The translations under genes were made by a program, and so were the position numbers. Positions 1 to 7,764 of a stretch of DNA of 8,336 bases are shown in pieces. Source of the stretch: DATAQC01 sp046263055 (GTDB taxonomy: Bacteria; Actinomycetota; Acidimicrobiia; Acidimicrobiales; AC-14). The notes beneath the pieces were generated by a model. The model had not been told where the DNA came from. It made no database searches and saw nothing but the letters and a program-made list of their open reading frames with translations. Every line of letters begins with the position of its first letter. Within the stretch, counting starts at the first letter, position 1. Where the stretch lies: the NCBI GenBank assembly GCA_046263055.1, contig JBHELO010000075.1:1-8336 (forward strand), written 5' to 3'.

Positions 1-1
1 G

Positions 2-2332
<2,331 letters not shown>

Positions 2333-2344
2333 CCTGCGGCCTCA

Positions 2345-2370
2345 ACGCCCCGGCCGCCGGGCCGGGGCGT
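2345..2370. terminator. GC-rich hairpin between convergent genes, probable terminator
   Basis: There is a perfect 11-bp inverted repeat: arm acgccccggcc at 2345-2355, loop gccg, and arm ggccggggcgt at 2360-2370. It starts 12 nt after the rpoC stop and ends 17 nt before the stop of the convergent gene, so it could end transcripts from both sides. No U-tract follows on either strand. That argues against a textbook E. coli intrinsic terminator, although U-poor hairpins have been proposed to act as terminators in high-GC actinobacteria. The hairpin is seen directly; the function is inferred. Confidence 0.6.
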
Positions 2371-2387
2371 GGGAGGCCGCCGCCTGC

Positions 2388-3887
2388 CTACCCGGCGACC
2401 GGGGCGCCCACGGCGGGCACGTCACCGGGCGCCCCCCAGGTCACCGACGTCGGGCCGGCTGTACTGCGGCGGACGAACCACCCGCCGGTCGACGGCCGGA
2501 ACACCGCGAAGTCCGTCTTGCCGTCGCCGTCGTAGTCGCCGGGCACGGGGATGTCACCCGACGTTCCCCACACCGCGCCGGCCTGGCCCCGGACGAACCA
2601 GGCACCGGTGGAAGGCCGGAAGACGGCGATGTCGGTGGTGCCGTTGCCGTCGTAGTCCCCCGGCACGGGGATGTCGCCCGACGTTCCCCACGACGCCCCG
2701 GCCTGGCCCTGCACGAACCAGCCGCCGGTGGACGGCCGGAACACGGCGACGTCGGTGAGGCCGTTGCCGTCGTAGTCGCCGGGCACGGGCACGTCCCCGG
2801 TCGTGCCCCAGGTGACGCCCGACACCTGGCCCAGGCTGGCGAGCACGTACCAGCCTCCGGCCGAGGGCCGGTAGACGGAGACGTCGGTCCGGCCGTCGCC
2901 GTCGTAGTCCCCGGGGGTCGGTTGGCGCCCTGCCACCCGGACGGCGACCGTCTCCCGGGGATCACCACAGGCGGTGAGCGGGGTCGAGGCGTTGTTGACG
3001 TCACCGGTGTAGAAGGCCCGGAACCGGTACGACCCCGGCGCCAGGACGGTGATGTTGGGGGTGGGGTAGGAGCCGTTGCCGGCGACGGTGGCGTTGAAGG
3101 AGAACCCGGGTGAACCGGCGCAGGTGGCGTCGTTGGGCCCGAAGAGCGTGAAGTTGATGGTGCCGGTGGGGTTGAAGCCGCCCGACACCGTGGCGGTGTC
3201 GTGCACCTGCCCGCCGACGGCCACCGCGCCCGACACCGCGGTAATGAGGCCGGGCTGGGAGATCACGTTGACGGTGGCCGTCCCCGAGGCGATGGCCGTA
3301 GCCCCACCCACGCTCGACGACCCGGTGGCGGTGGCCAGCCACGCCGTTTGCAGGCCGGGGGACATGGACGCATCCTTGGCCGGCATGCGCACGACCTGGG
3401 CGCCCACGTCGATCCGGCAGGTGTCGGTGGCCGACCCGGGCGGTCCGAGGACCACCGGTGAGGATGGCGTGAGCTGGACCTGCCCGCTGGTGGCGTCGAC
3501 GACGGTCACGGTGAACGTGGTCCCCGAGCAGGCCGAACCGGCGTGCCCGGTGGCGCTGGCGGCCAGCTGGAAGACGCCCGGGTCGGCCGACGCCGCCGGG
3601 CAGGTGCCCGTGACGAACGCCCCACAGGAGGGCGTCACCTTGATGGTCGAGAGGGTGATGGTGCCGGCGGACTCGGGCGGCGTGGCCGTATTGGTGATCG
3701 TGACGGTGGTGGTCACCGTGATGCCCACTGTCACCGTGACGGGGGGGGACGATGAGACCGACAGCGACGCCGCCGCCGACGCCGGGCCGCCGACGGCCAC
3801 GACCGCAGCCGCCGCCACCGCGGTGGCGGCCAGCACCCGGGTGCCCACCTGAGCGAGGACTTCCCGGCCGATCCCAGCCCGACTCAC
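2388..3887 (-). CDS. Secreted FG-GAP/VCBS-like repeat protein with Ig-like region
   Basis: This 499-residue exported protein has no specific function I can recognise. The GTG start at 3885-3887 has a ccctcc complement (GGAGGG on the coding strand) 8 nt upstream. Residues 1-38 look like a Sec signal peptide: basic N-region, an Ala/Val-rich core at about 18-34, and a PASA cleavage motif ending at 38. Residues 39-205 are Thr/Ser/Val-rich beta-type sequence with Cys88, 96, 120 and 157. Residues about 207-318 resemble a bacterial Ig-like domain (YTGD near 293, Cys256 and Cys307). Residues 322-489 are four tandem repeats of 40-44 residues, each carrying GDYDGxGxTD (a DxDxxG calcium-type loop) and VxRPSxGxWxV. 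A 10-residue remnant, VPAVGAPVAG, ends the protein. There is no sorting signal or C-terminal membrane segment, so it is probably released or loosely wall-bound. FG-GAP/VCBS repeats usually form beta-propeller blades for adhesion or ligand binding; four is few for a full propeller. Similar repeats also occur as C-terminal modules of secreted enzymes, but no catalytic domain is visible here. Confidence 0.88.
   Translation of the reverse strand: MSRAGIGREVLAQVGTRVLAATAVAAAAVVAVGGPASAAASLSVSSSPPVTVTVGITVTTTVTITNTATPPESAGTITLSTIKVTPSCGAFVTGTCPAASADPGVFQLAASATGHAGSACSGTTFTVTVVDATSGQVQLTPSSPVVLGPPGSATDTCRIDVGAQVVRMPAKDASMSPGLQTAWLATATGSSSVGGATAIASGTATVNVISQPGLITAVSGAVAVGGQVHDTATVSGGFNPTGTINFTLFGPNDATCAGSPGFSFNATVAGNGSYPTPNITVLAPGSYRFRAFYTGDVNNASTPLTACGDPRETVAVRVAGRQPTPGDYDGDGRTDVSVYRPSAGGWYVLASLGQVSGVTWGTTGDVPVPGDYDGNGLTDVAVFRPSTGGWFVQGQAGASWGTSGDIPVPGDYDGNGTTDIAVFRPSTGAWFVRGQAGAVWGTSGDIPVPGDYDGDGKTDFAVFRPSTGGWFVRRSTAGPTSVTWGAPGDVPAVGAPVAG
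2421..2924 (-). repeat. Four tandem 120-132 bp repeats encoding FG-GAP/VCBS-like modules
   Basis: Four in-frame units encode residues 322-365 (2793-2924), 366-405 (2673-2792), 406-445 (2553-2672) and 446-489 (2421-2552). The two middle units are both exactly 120 bp and differ at about 17 positions by eye, so roughly 85% identical in DNA. The outer units are 132 bp, longer by four residues between WxV and TWG. Loop sequences are DYDGDGRTD, DYDGNGLTD, DYDGNGTTD and DYDGDGKTD. The near-identity suggests recent duplication or gene conversion between units. Confidence 0.9.
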
Positions 3888-3895
3888 GTGTCCAG

Positions 3896-3901
3896 CCCTC
3901 C
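3896..3901 (-). promoter_or_regulatory. Ribosome binding site for the secreted repeat protein
   Basis: GGAGGG on the minus strand lies 8 nt before the GTG at 3887. It is a good anti-16S match at normal spacing. It decides the GTG start, which also places a proper basic N-region directly before the signal-peptide core. Confidence 0.7.
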
Positions 3902-4026
3902 GCGCCGCACGAGGCGCGTCACTCTAGCCCCCGACCGGGCCGGGCCGTTCCCGGGATCGCCGTCGGCGTCGGTACCATCGACGGCAGACGGCCGCCCCGA
4001 AGCGGCCTAGCGGGTCGGTTCCCGGG
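3902..4026. promoter_or_regulatory. Divergent intergenic region, probable promoters for both flanking genes
   Basis: This is non-coding DNA between two divergently transcribed genes, so promoters for both should lie here. On the minus strand, TAGAGT (complement of 3921-3926) fits the loose actinobacterial -10 pattern TAnnnT and would leave a leader of roughly 27 nt; no clear -35 accompanies it. On the plus strand, taccat at 3973-3978 is a weaker -10 candidate. A palindrome tcccggga is at 3949-3956. The 9-mer gttcccggg occurs at 3947-3955 and again at 4018-4026. A 6-bp hairpin (ggccgc / gcggcc) spans 3990-4007. All of these are weak and short for such GC-rich DNA. Confidence 0.35.
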
Positions 4027-4032
4027 GGGAGG
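4027..4032 (+). promoter_or_regulatory. Ribosome binding site for the 122-residue helical protein
   Basis: GGGAGG lies 6 nt before the GTG at 4039, inside a run cgggggg-aggt. It supports the GTG start over any internal start. Confidence 0.7.
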
Positions 4033-4038
4033 TGCGGC

Positions 4039-4407
4039 GTGAACGACTACGACTCCATCCTGCGGGCCGCCGACGACCTCGCCGCCCACCGGCGGTACAA
4101 GGAGGCCTACAACACCCTGGGCCAGGCGCTCTGCATCGGTGGCCCGGCCGACTGGGAGTGCCGCTTCCGGCGGGGGAAGTTCGCCCTCCAGGTGGCCCGT
4201 GAGCGCCTCGACGAGCTGGAGGAGTCGGGCCAGCAGGGCGTGGCCCTGGGCAAGGCCGCCTGCTGGCTGTCCCGGTCCGAGGCCTACCTCATGTCGGCCA
4301 GCGAGCAGGCCTCCGGGTCGGAGCTGGAGGCCATCCAGGACCACCTGGCCACCGTGCGCCAGGAGCAGGAGCGCTTCCGCCGCCTCTGGCTGGCCATCGC
4401 CCGCTAG
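4039..4407 (+). CDS. Hypothetical 122-residue helical protein, TPR-like N-terminus
   Basis: I do not recognise the family. The GTG start has a good Shine-Dalgarno 6 nt upstream; the stop is TAG at 4405-4407. The protein looks almost entirely alpha-helical and is charged. Residues about 6-33 (AADDLAAHRRYKEAYNTLGQ region) resemble one TPR-type helical hairpin, with small and aromatic residues at TPR-like spacing. Residues about 47-64 and 91-120 are Glu/Arg/Gln-rich amphipathic helices that could form a coiled coil. Cysteines are at 32, 41 and 75; there is no signal peptide and no membrane segment, so it is probably cytoplasmic. Codon bias matches its neighbours and the opposite frames lack plausible proteins, so it is likely real. 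It lies 220 nt before rpsL on the same strand and could be co-transcribed with it or be a lone gene. A role in translation or a scaffold role are guesses only. Confidence 0.75.
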   Translation: MNDYDSILRAADDLAAHRRYKEAYNTLGQALCIGGPADWECRFRRGKFALQVARERLDELEESGQQGVALGKAACWLSRSEAYLMSASEQASGSELEAIQDHLATVRQEQERFRRLWLAIAR

Positions 4408-4435
4408 GGCCCAGGGAAGCCGCCCGCTAGGGCCC
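4398..4435 (+). repeat. Pair of 15-bp direct repeats across the stop codon
   Basis: The sequence cgcccgctagggccc occurs exactly at 4398-4412 and 4421-4435, a 23-nt period. The first copy contains the last codons and the TAG stop of the upstream gene. Each copy carries a gggccc palindrome, so the two could also pair as a 6-bp stem around a 17-nt loop. The copies are seen directly; a function (weak terminator or simple slippage duplication) is unproven. Confidence 0.6.
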
Positions 4436-4561
4436 CCGAAGAGCAGGCTTACCGCCGCCGCCACCGACCACTGCTGTCGCCGCTCCCACGGCCGATGGTG
4501 GCGGGATCGCTCGCCGGTGAGCCGAGGGACGTCGGCGCTCGAGGCGAAACCAGCGGATCGA

Positions 4562-4578
4562 CGCCCCCGATGGGGGCG
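4562..4578 (+). terminator. Short GC hairpin upstream of rpsL
   Basis: The arms are cgccccc (4562-4568) and gggggcg (4572-4578), a perfect 7-bp stem around a 3-nt gat loop. It lies 155 nt after the upstream stop and 50 nt before rpsL. No U-tract follows. It might end or slow read-through from the upstream gene just before the rpsL promoter, or be incidental in such GC-rich DNA. Confidence 0.35.
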
Positions 4579-4614
4579 GTCCGGTGGTCGTCTACACTTG
4601 AACGGTTCGCGTCT

Positions 4615-4620
4615 GAGAGG
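4615..4620 (+). promoter_or_regulatory. Ribosome binding site selecting the rpsL TTG start
   Basis: GAGAGG lies 7 nt before the TTG at 4628. It is a moderate Shine-Dalgarno match. Together with the conserved S12 N-terminus (PTIAQLVR directly after the start), it fixes the TTG as initiator; no ATG or GTG lies nearby in frame. Confidence 0.7.
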
Positions 4621-4627
4621 TCGTCGC

Positions 4628-4999
4628 TTGCCCACCATCGCCCAGCTCGTGCGCTCCGGCCGCGAGTCCAAGTCGGAGAAGACCAAGACACCGGCCCTGA
4701 AGGGCGCCCCCCAGCGGCGGGGGGTGTGCACGCGCGTCTACACGCACACCCCCAAGAAGCCCAACTCCGCCCTGCGCAAGGTGGCTCGGGTCCGCCTCAC
4801 CACCGGCCAGGAGGTCACCGCCTACATCCCCGGGGTCGGCCACAACCTCCAGGAGCACTCCATCGTCTTGGTCCGCGGCGGCCGGGTGAAGGACCTGCCC
4901 GGGGTGCGGTACAAGATCATCCGGGGGGTGCTCGACGCGTCTGGCGTGCGGGACCGCAAGCAGGCCCGGAGCCGCTACGGCGCCAAGCGGGAGAAGTAG
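4628..4999 (+). CDS. rpsL: 30S ribosomal protein S12
   Basis: S12 sits at the decoding centre of the small subunit and helps control accuracy. It has 123 residues, the usual length, from a TTG start: the family's invariant N-terminus PTIAQLVR follows directly, and GAGAGG stands 7 nt upstream. The loop TPKKPNSALRK is at 41-51 and RGGRVKDLPGVRYK at 83-96. Lys43 and Lys88, the positions most often altered in streptomycin resistance, are both the wild-type lysine, so sensitivity at this locus is expected. Asp89 corresponds to the residue methylthiolated in some bacteria. The basic C-terminus RKQARSRYGAKREK is typical. The stop TAG at 4997-4999 is 3 nt before the rpsG ATG, so the two are almost certainly co-transcribed and translationally coupled. 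Confidence 0.97.
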   Translation: MPTIAQLVRSGRESKSEKTKTPALKGAPQRRGVCTRVYTHTPKKPNSALRKVARVRLTTGQEVTAYIPGVGHNLQEHSIVLVRGGRVKDLPGVRYKIIRGVLDASGVRDRKQARSRYGAKREK

Positions 5000-5002
5000 C
5001 CG

Positions 5003-5473
5003 ATGCCCCGCAAAGGACCGCCGCCCAAGCGCAAGCTCAACCCCGACCCCATCTTCCACTCTGTCCTGGTCACCCAGTTCGTGAACAAGGTCCTCCAGCG
5101 GGGCAAGCGGTCACTGGCCGAGCGCACGGTGTACGACGCCCTGGAGATCGTCAAGGAGAAGACCGGGGCCGAGCCCATCGCCACGCTCAAGCGGGCCATG
5201 GAGAACGTGAAGCCCCAGCTCGAGGTGAAGAGCCGCCGGGTCGGGGGCGCCACCTACCAGGTGCCGGTCGAGGTCCGTCCCCGCCGGGCCACCACCCTCG
5301 CCATCCGCTGGCTGGTCGGCTACTCCCGCCAACGCCGGGAGAAGACCATGGCCGCCCGCCTGGCCAACGAGCTGCTCGACGCATCAAACGGCATCGGCAC
5401 CGCCGTCAAGCGCCGGGAGGACATGCACAAGATGGCGGAATCCAACAAGGCCTTCGCCCACTATCGTTGGTGA
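5003..5473 (+). CDS. rpsG: 30S ribosomal protein S7
   Basis: S7 is a primary binder of the 16S rRNA 3' domain that nucleates assembly of the 30S head and lies near the E site. The 156-residue length is standard. Family marks in order are MPRKGPPPKR at the N-terminus, TVYDALEIVKEKTGAEPI (about 42-59), RRVGGATYQVPVEVRPRR (about 78-95), AIRWLVGYSRQR (about 99-110) and the C-terminal HYRW. The ATG follows the rpsL stop after 3 nt; its likely Shine-Dalgarno (gggagaag, about 4989-4996) lies inside the end of rpsL. In E. coli, S7 represses its own synthesis through a structure in a longer rpsL-rpsG spacer. With only 3 nt here, that site cannot be in this spacer. A strong inverted repeat begins one base after the TGA. 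Confidence 0.97.
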   Translation: MPRKGPPPKRKLNPDPIFHSVLVTQFVNKVLQRGKRSLAERTVYDALEIVKEKTGAEPIATLKRAMENVKPQLEVKSRRVGGATYQVPVEVRPRRATTLAIRWLVGYSRQRREKTMAARLANELLDASNGIGTAVKRREDMHKMAESNKAFAHYRW

Positions 5474-5474
5474 T

Positions 5475-5505
5475 TCGAGGGGGGAAGGGAACCTTCCCCC
5501 CTCGA
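5475..5505 (+). terminator. Perfect 14-bp inverted repeat directly after rpsG
   Basis: The arms are tcgaggggggaagg (5475-5488) and ccttcccccctcga (5492-5505) around a GAA loop. All 14 pairs are perfect, and the repeat starts one base past the rpsG stop. The RNA hairpin would be very stable. No U-run follows, and fusA continues downstream on the same strand. It is therefore better read as a partial terminator/attenuator, an RNase-processing or 3'-end protecting element than as a full operon end. The structure is seen directly; the role is inferred. Confidence 0.65.
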
Positions 5506-5560
5506 GCTCCCCCATCGGGGCCTCGCCTTTCGGCTTCGGCGGGCGGTGGCAGCCGGAGGA

Positions 5561-5577
5561 GGCGCCCTTCGGGCGCC
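5561..5577 (+). promoter_or_regulatory. Second hairpin in the fusA leader
   Basis: The arms are ggcgccc (5561-5567) and gggcgcc (5571-5577) with a ttc loop, followed by the 10-nt palindrome ggcggccgcc at 5581-5590. Pairing may extend through ccgg at 5553-5556 with ccgg at 5579-5582, and through gtggc at 5546-5550 with gccac at 5588-5592, giving a larger branched fold. It ends about 22 nt before the fusA ribosome binding site, so it could affect fusA initiation. GC-rich DNA forms such stems by chance, so confidence is moderate. Confidence 0.4.
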
Positions 5578-5613
5578 GCCGGCGGCCGCCACAAAGTCAC
5601 CTTCAAGGGCTTC

Positions 5614-5620
5614 GAGAGAG
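5614..5620 (+). promoter_or_regulatory. Ribosome binding site deciding the fusA start
   Basis: GAGAGAG lies 8 nt before the ATG at 5629. The fusA frame stays open far upstream, so this site and the conserved EF-G N-terminus are what set the start. Confidence 0.65.
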
Positions 5621-5628
5621 ATTGCACA

Positions 5629-7725
5629 ATGGCTGATGCACCTGCTATTCGAGAGTTCCCGCTGGCCCGGACCCGCAACATCGGGATCATGGCCCACATC
5701 GACGCGGGCAAGACCACCACCACCGAGCGAATCCTCTACTACACCGGCCGGACCTACAAGATCGGCGAGGTGCACGAGGGCGCGGCGGTCATGGATTGGA
5801 TGGTCCAGGAGCAGGAGCGGGGCATCACCATCACGTCGGCGGCCACCACCTGCCGGTGGAAGGACACCTGGATCAACATCATCGACACCCCCGGCCACGT
5901 GGACTTCACGGTGGAGGTGGAGCGCTCCCTCCGGGTGCTCGACGGGGCGGTGGCGGTGTTCGACGCGGTGGCGGGGGTGGAGCCCCAAACCGAGACCGTC
6001 TGGCGCCAGGCCAACAAGTACCGCGTCCCCCGCATCTGCTTCATCAACAAGATGGACCGCATCGGCGCCGACTTCTTCCGGGCCGTCGACCAGATCCGCG
6101 AGCGCCTCGACGCCTCGCCGGCGGTCGTGCAGATCCCCGTCGGCGCCGAGGGTGGGTTCCGGGGCGCCATCGACCTCATCGGCATGCGGGCCCTGCTGTG
6201 GGAGGAGGGCATGGGCGAGCGCTGGAAGGTGCTCGAGATCCCCGCCGACCTGGCCGCCGAGGCGGAGCAGTGGCGCCACCAGCTGGTGGACGTCCTCTCC
6301 AACCACGACGACACCATCATGGAGAAGTACGTGGGCGAGGAGGAGATCACCGCCGACGACCTGCGCAAGGCCCTGCGGGCGGGGACCATCGCCAACCACG
6401 TGGTCCCCGTGCTGGCCGGCTCGGCGTTCAAGAACAAGGGCGTGCAGCCCCTCCTCGACGCCATCGTCGACTTCCTCCCCAGCCCCGTCGACCTGCCGCC
6501 GGTGGAGGGCCTGGACCTCAAGGGGATCGAGACGCTGGAGCGCCCGGCCGACGACAGCGCCCCGTTCTCGGCCCTGGCGTTCAAGATCATGAGCGATCCT
6601 CACGTCGGCCGCCTCACCTACTTCCGGGTGTACTCCGGGTGCCTGCAGAAGGGCGCGGCCGTCCTGAACTCCACGCGGGACCGCAAGGAGCGCATCGGGC
6701 GCATCCTGCAGATGCACGCCAACCACCGGGAGGACAAGCAGGCTGTCTTCGCCGGCGACATCGTGGCCGCGGTGGGCTTCAAGTCCACCACCACCGGCGA
6801 CACGCTGTGCGAACCCAACGCACCCATCATCCTGGAGTCCCTGGAGTTCCCCCAGCCGGTCATCCACGTGGCCATCGAGCCCCGCACCAAGGCCGACCAG
6901 GAGAAGCTCTCGGAGGCACTGCAGCGCCTCTCCGACGAGGACCCGACGTTCCAGAAGCACACCGACGAGGACACCGGCCAGACGATCATCGCCGGCATGG
7001 GCGAGCTGCACCTGGAGGTGCTGGTCGACCGGATGCTGCGGGAGTTCCGGGTGGACGCCCACGTGGGCAAGCCCCAGGTGGCCTACCGGGAGACCATCCG
7101 CAAGCCGGCGTGCAAGGTGGAGGAGCGCTACATCCGCCAGACCGGCGGCCGGGGCCAGTACGGCCACGTCGTCATCGACCTGGAGCCCACCGGGCCGGGT
7201 GGCGGCTACCAGTTCGTCGACCTGATCAAGGGCGGCGACGTCCCCAAGGAGTACATCCCTTCGGTGGACGCCGGCATCCAGGAGGCCCTCCAGAACGGCG
7301 TGCTGGCCGGCTACCCGATGTCCGACGTGCGGGCCACCCTCACCGACGGCTCCTACCACGACGTGGACTCCTCGGAGATGGCGTTCAAGATCGCCGGCTC
7401 CCTGGCCCTGAAGAAGGCGGCCCGCAAGGCCGACCCCGTGCTCCTCGAGCCCATCATGGCGGTCGAGGTGGTGACGCCGGAGGAGAACATGGGCGACGTC
7501 ATCGGCGACCTCTCCAGCCGGCGGGGCCGGGTGGAGGGCATGGAGCAGCGGGGCAACAGCCAGGTCATCCGGGCCCAGGTACCCCTGGCCGAGATGTTCG
7601 GCTACGCTACCGATCTACGGTCGCGCACCCAGGGTCGGGCGACGTACACGATGCAGTTCCACTCGTACCAGGAAGTGCCCGAGTCGATCTCCCGCGAGGT
7701 CGTCGCCCGGGTGCGGGGCGAGTAG
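5629..7725 (+). CDS. fusA: Elongation factor G
   Basis: EF-G is the GTPase that drives tRNA-mRNA translocation and, with ribosome recycling factor, splits post-termination ribosomes. It has 698 residues, the usual length. The frame is open well upstream, but the ATG at 5629 is chosen because it gives the normal short N-terminus before RTRNIGIMAHIDAGKT and has GAGAGAG 8 nt upstream. GTPase motifs are all intact: G1 AHIDAGKT 22-29, G2 RGITI 64-68, G3 DTPGH 86-90 with catalytic His90, G4 NKMD 140-143 and G5 GSAFKNK 264-270. Domain II is about 313-400, domain III about 405-480 (GMGELHLEV 457-465), domain IV about 485-605 (GGRGQYGHV 506-514) and domain V about 606-690 (EPIMAVEVVTPEENMGDVIGDL, then RRG at 631-633). 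Nothing suggests a fusidic-acid-resistant second copy. It follows rpsG across a structured 155-nt gap and precedes tuf. Confidence 0.97.
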   Translation: MADAPAIREFPLARTRNIGIMAHIDAGKTTTTERILYYTGRTYKIGEVHEGAAVMDWMVQEQERGITITSAATTCRWKDTWINIIDTPGHVDFTVEVERSLRVLDGAVAVFDAVAGVEPQTETVWRQANKYRVPRICFINKMDRIGADFFRAVDQIRERLDASPAVVQIPVGAEGGFRGAIDLIGMRALLWEEGMGERWKVLEIPADLAAEAEQWRHQLVDVLSNHDDTIMEKYVGEEEITADDLRKALRAGTIANHVVPVLAGSAFKNKGVQPLLDAIVDFLPSPVDLPPVEGLDLKGIETLERPADDSAPFSALAFKIMSDPHVGRLTYFRVYSGCLQKGAAVLNSTRDRKERIGRILQMHANHREDKQAVFAGDIVAAVGFKSTTTGDTLCEPNAPIILESLEFPQPVIHVAIEPRTKADQEKLSEALQRLSDEDPTFQKHTDEDTGQTIIAGMGELHLEVLVDRMLREFRVDAHVGKPQVAYRETIRKPACKVEERYIRQTGGRGQYGHVVIDLEPTGPGGGYQFVDLIKGGDVPKEYIPSVDAGIQEALQNGVLAGYPMSDVRATLTDGSYHDVDSSEMAFKIAGSLALKKAARKADPVLLEPIMAVEVVTPEENMGDVIGDLSSRRGRVEGMEQRGNSQVIRAQVPLAEMFGYATDLRSRTQGRATYTMQFHSYQEVPESISREVVARVRGE

Positions 7726-7752
7726 GCGGGAACAGATTCCACCGATGAACCC

Positions 7753-7757
7753 GGGAG
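7753..7757 (+). promoter_or_regulatory. Ribosome binding site of tuf
   Basis: GGGAG lies 7 nt before the tuf ATG at 7765, within the 39-nt fusA-tuf spacer. No hairpin or promoter is evident in that spacer, so tuf is probably co-transcribed with fusA. Confidence 0.6.
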
Positions 7758-7764
7758 TTTCCTG

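Larger units (their letters stand above)
4408..4627 (+). promoter_or_regulatory. rpsL upstream region with candidate promoter
   Basis: This is a 220-nt gap before the str genes. No tRNA, small RNA or convincing short ORF was seen. From left to right it holds the second copy of a 15-bp direct repeat, then about 125 nt of featureless GC-rich DNA. Next comes a compact hairpin at 4562-4578, then tacact at 4593-4598, which fits a TAnnnT -10 box. A start near 4604-4605 would leave a leader of about 23 nt before the TTG. No clear -35 hexamer is present at 16-18 nt; the hairpin occupies that place. Because rpoC is cut off by a convergent gene, a str promoter is expected somewhere here. Confidence 0.45.

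Noticed and set aside
2421..2924. Regular tandem repeats considered as a CRISPR array or satellite
   Set aside because: The units are in-frame coding modules of 120-132 bp with diverged sequence throughout, not short identical repeats separated by unique spacers.
3076..3852. 258-codon plus-strand frame opposite the secreted protein gene
   Set aside because: The opposite strand has a clear signal peptide and recognisable repeats. This frame is only the complement of Val/Thr/Ala-rich codons.
3990..4007. 6-bp hairpin ggccgc/gcggcc as a terminator
   Set aside because: It is short, lies between divergent genes where no terminator is needed, and GC palindromes of this size are expected by chance here.
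4139..4627. In-frame upstream extension of rpsL
   Set aside because: It overlaps the 122-residue gene in another frame and is Ser/Arg/Pro-rich shadow sequence. S12 proteins begin at the PTIAQL motif.
3919..4731. 270-codon minus-strand frame covering the helical protein gene and the rpsL start
   Set aside because: It overlaps rpsL and two gaps, has no ribosome binding site or domain, and reads as low-complexity GC-driven sequence.
4495..5628. Long in-frame extension upstream of fusA, as if EF-G had a 378-residue extra N-terminal region
   Set aside because: The extension runs out of frame through rpsL and rpsG and is Pro/Arg/Gly-rich shadow sequence. EF-G's conserved N-terminus and a ribosome binding site put the start at 5629.
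5461..7359. 632-codon open frame on the minus strand opposite fusA
   Set aside because: Its protein is low-complexity (His, Val, Gly, Leu, Asp rich) and mirrors the strong third-position GC of fusA. It overlaps a certain essential gene and has no recognisable domain.
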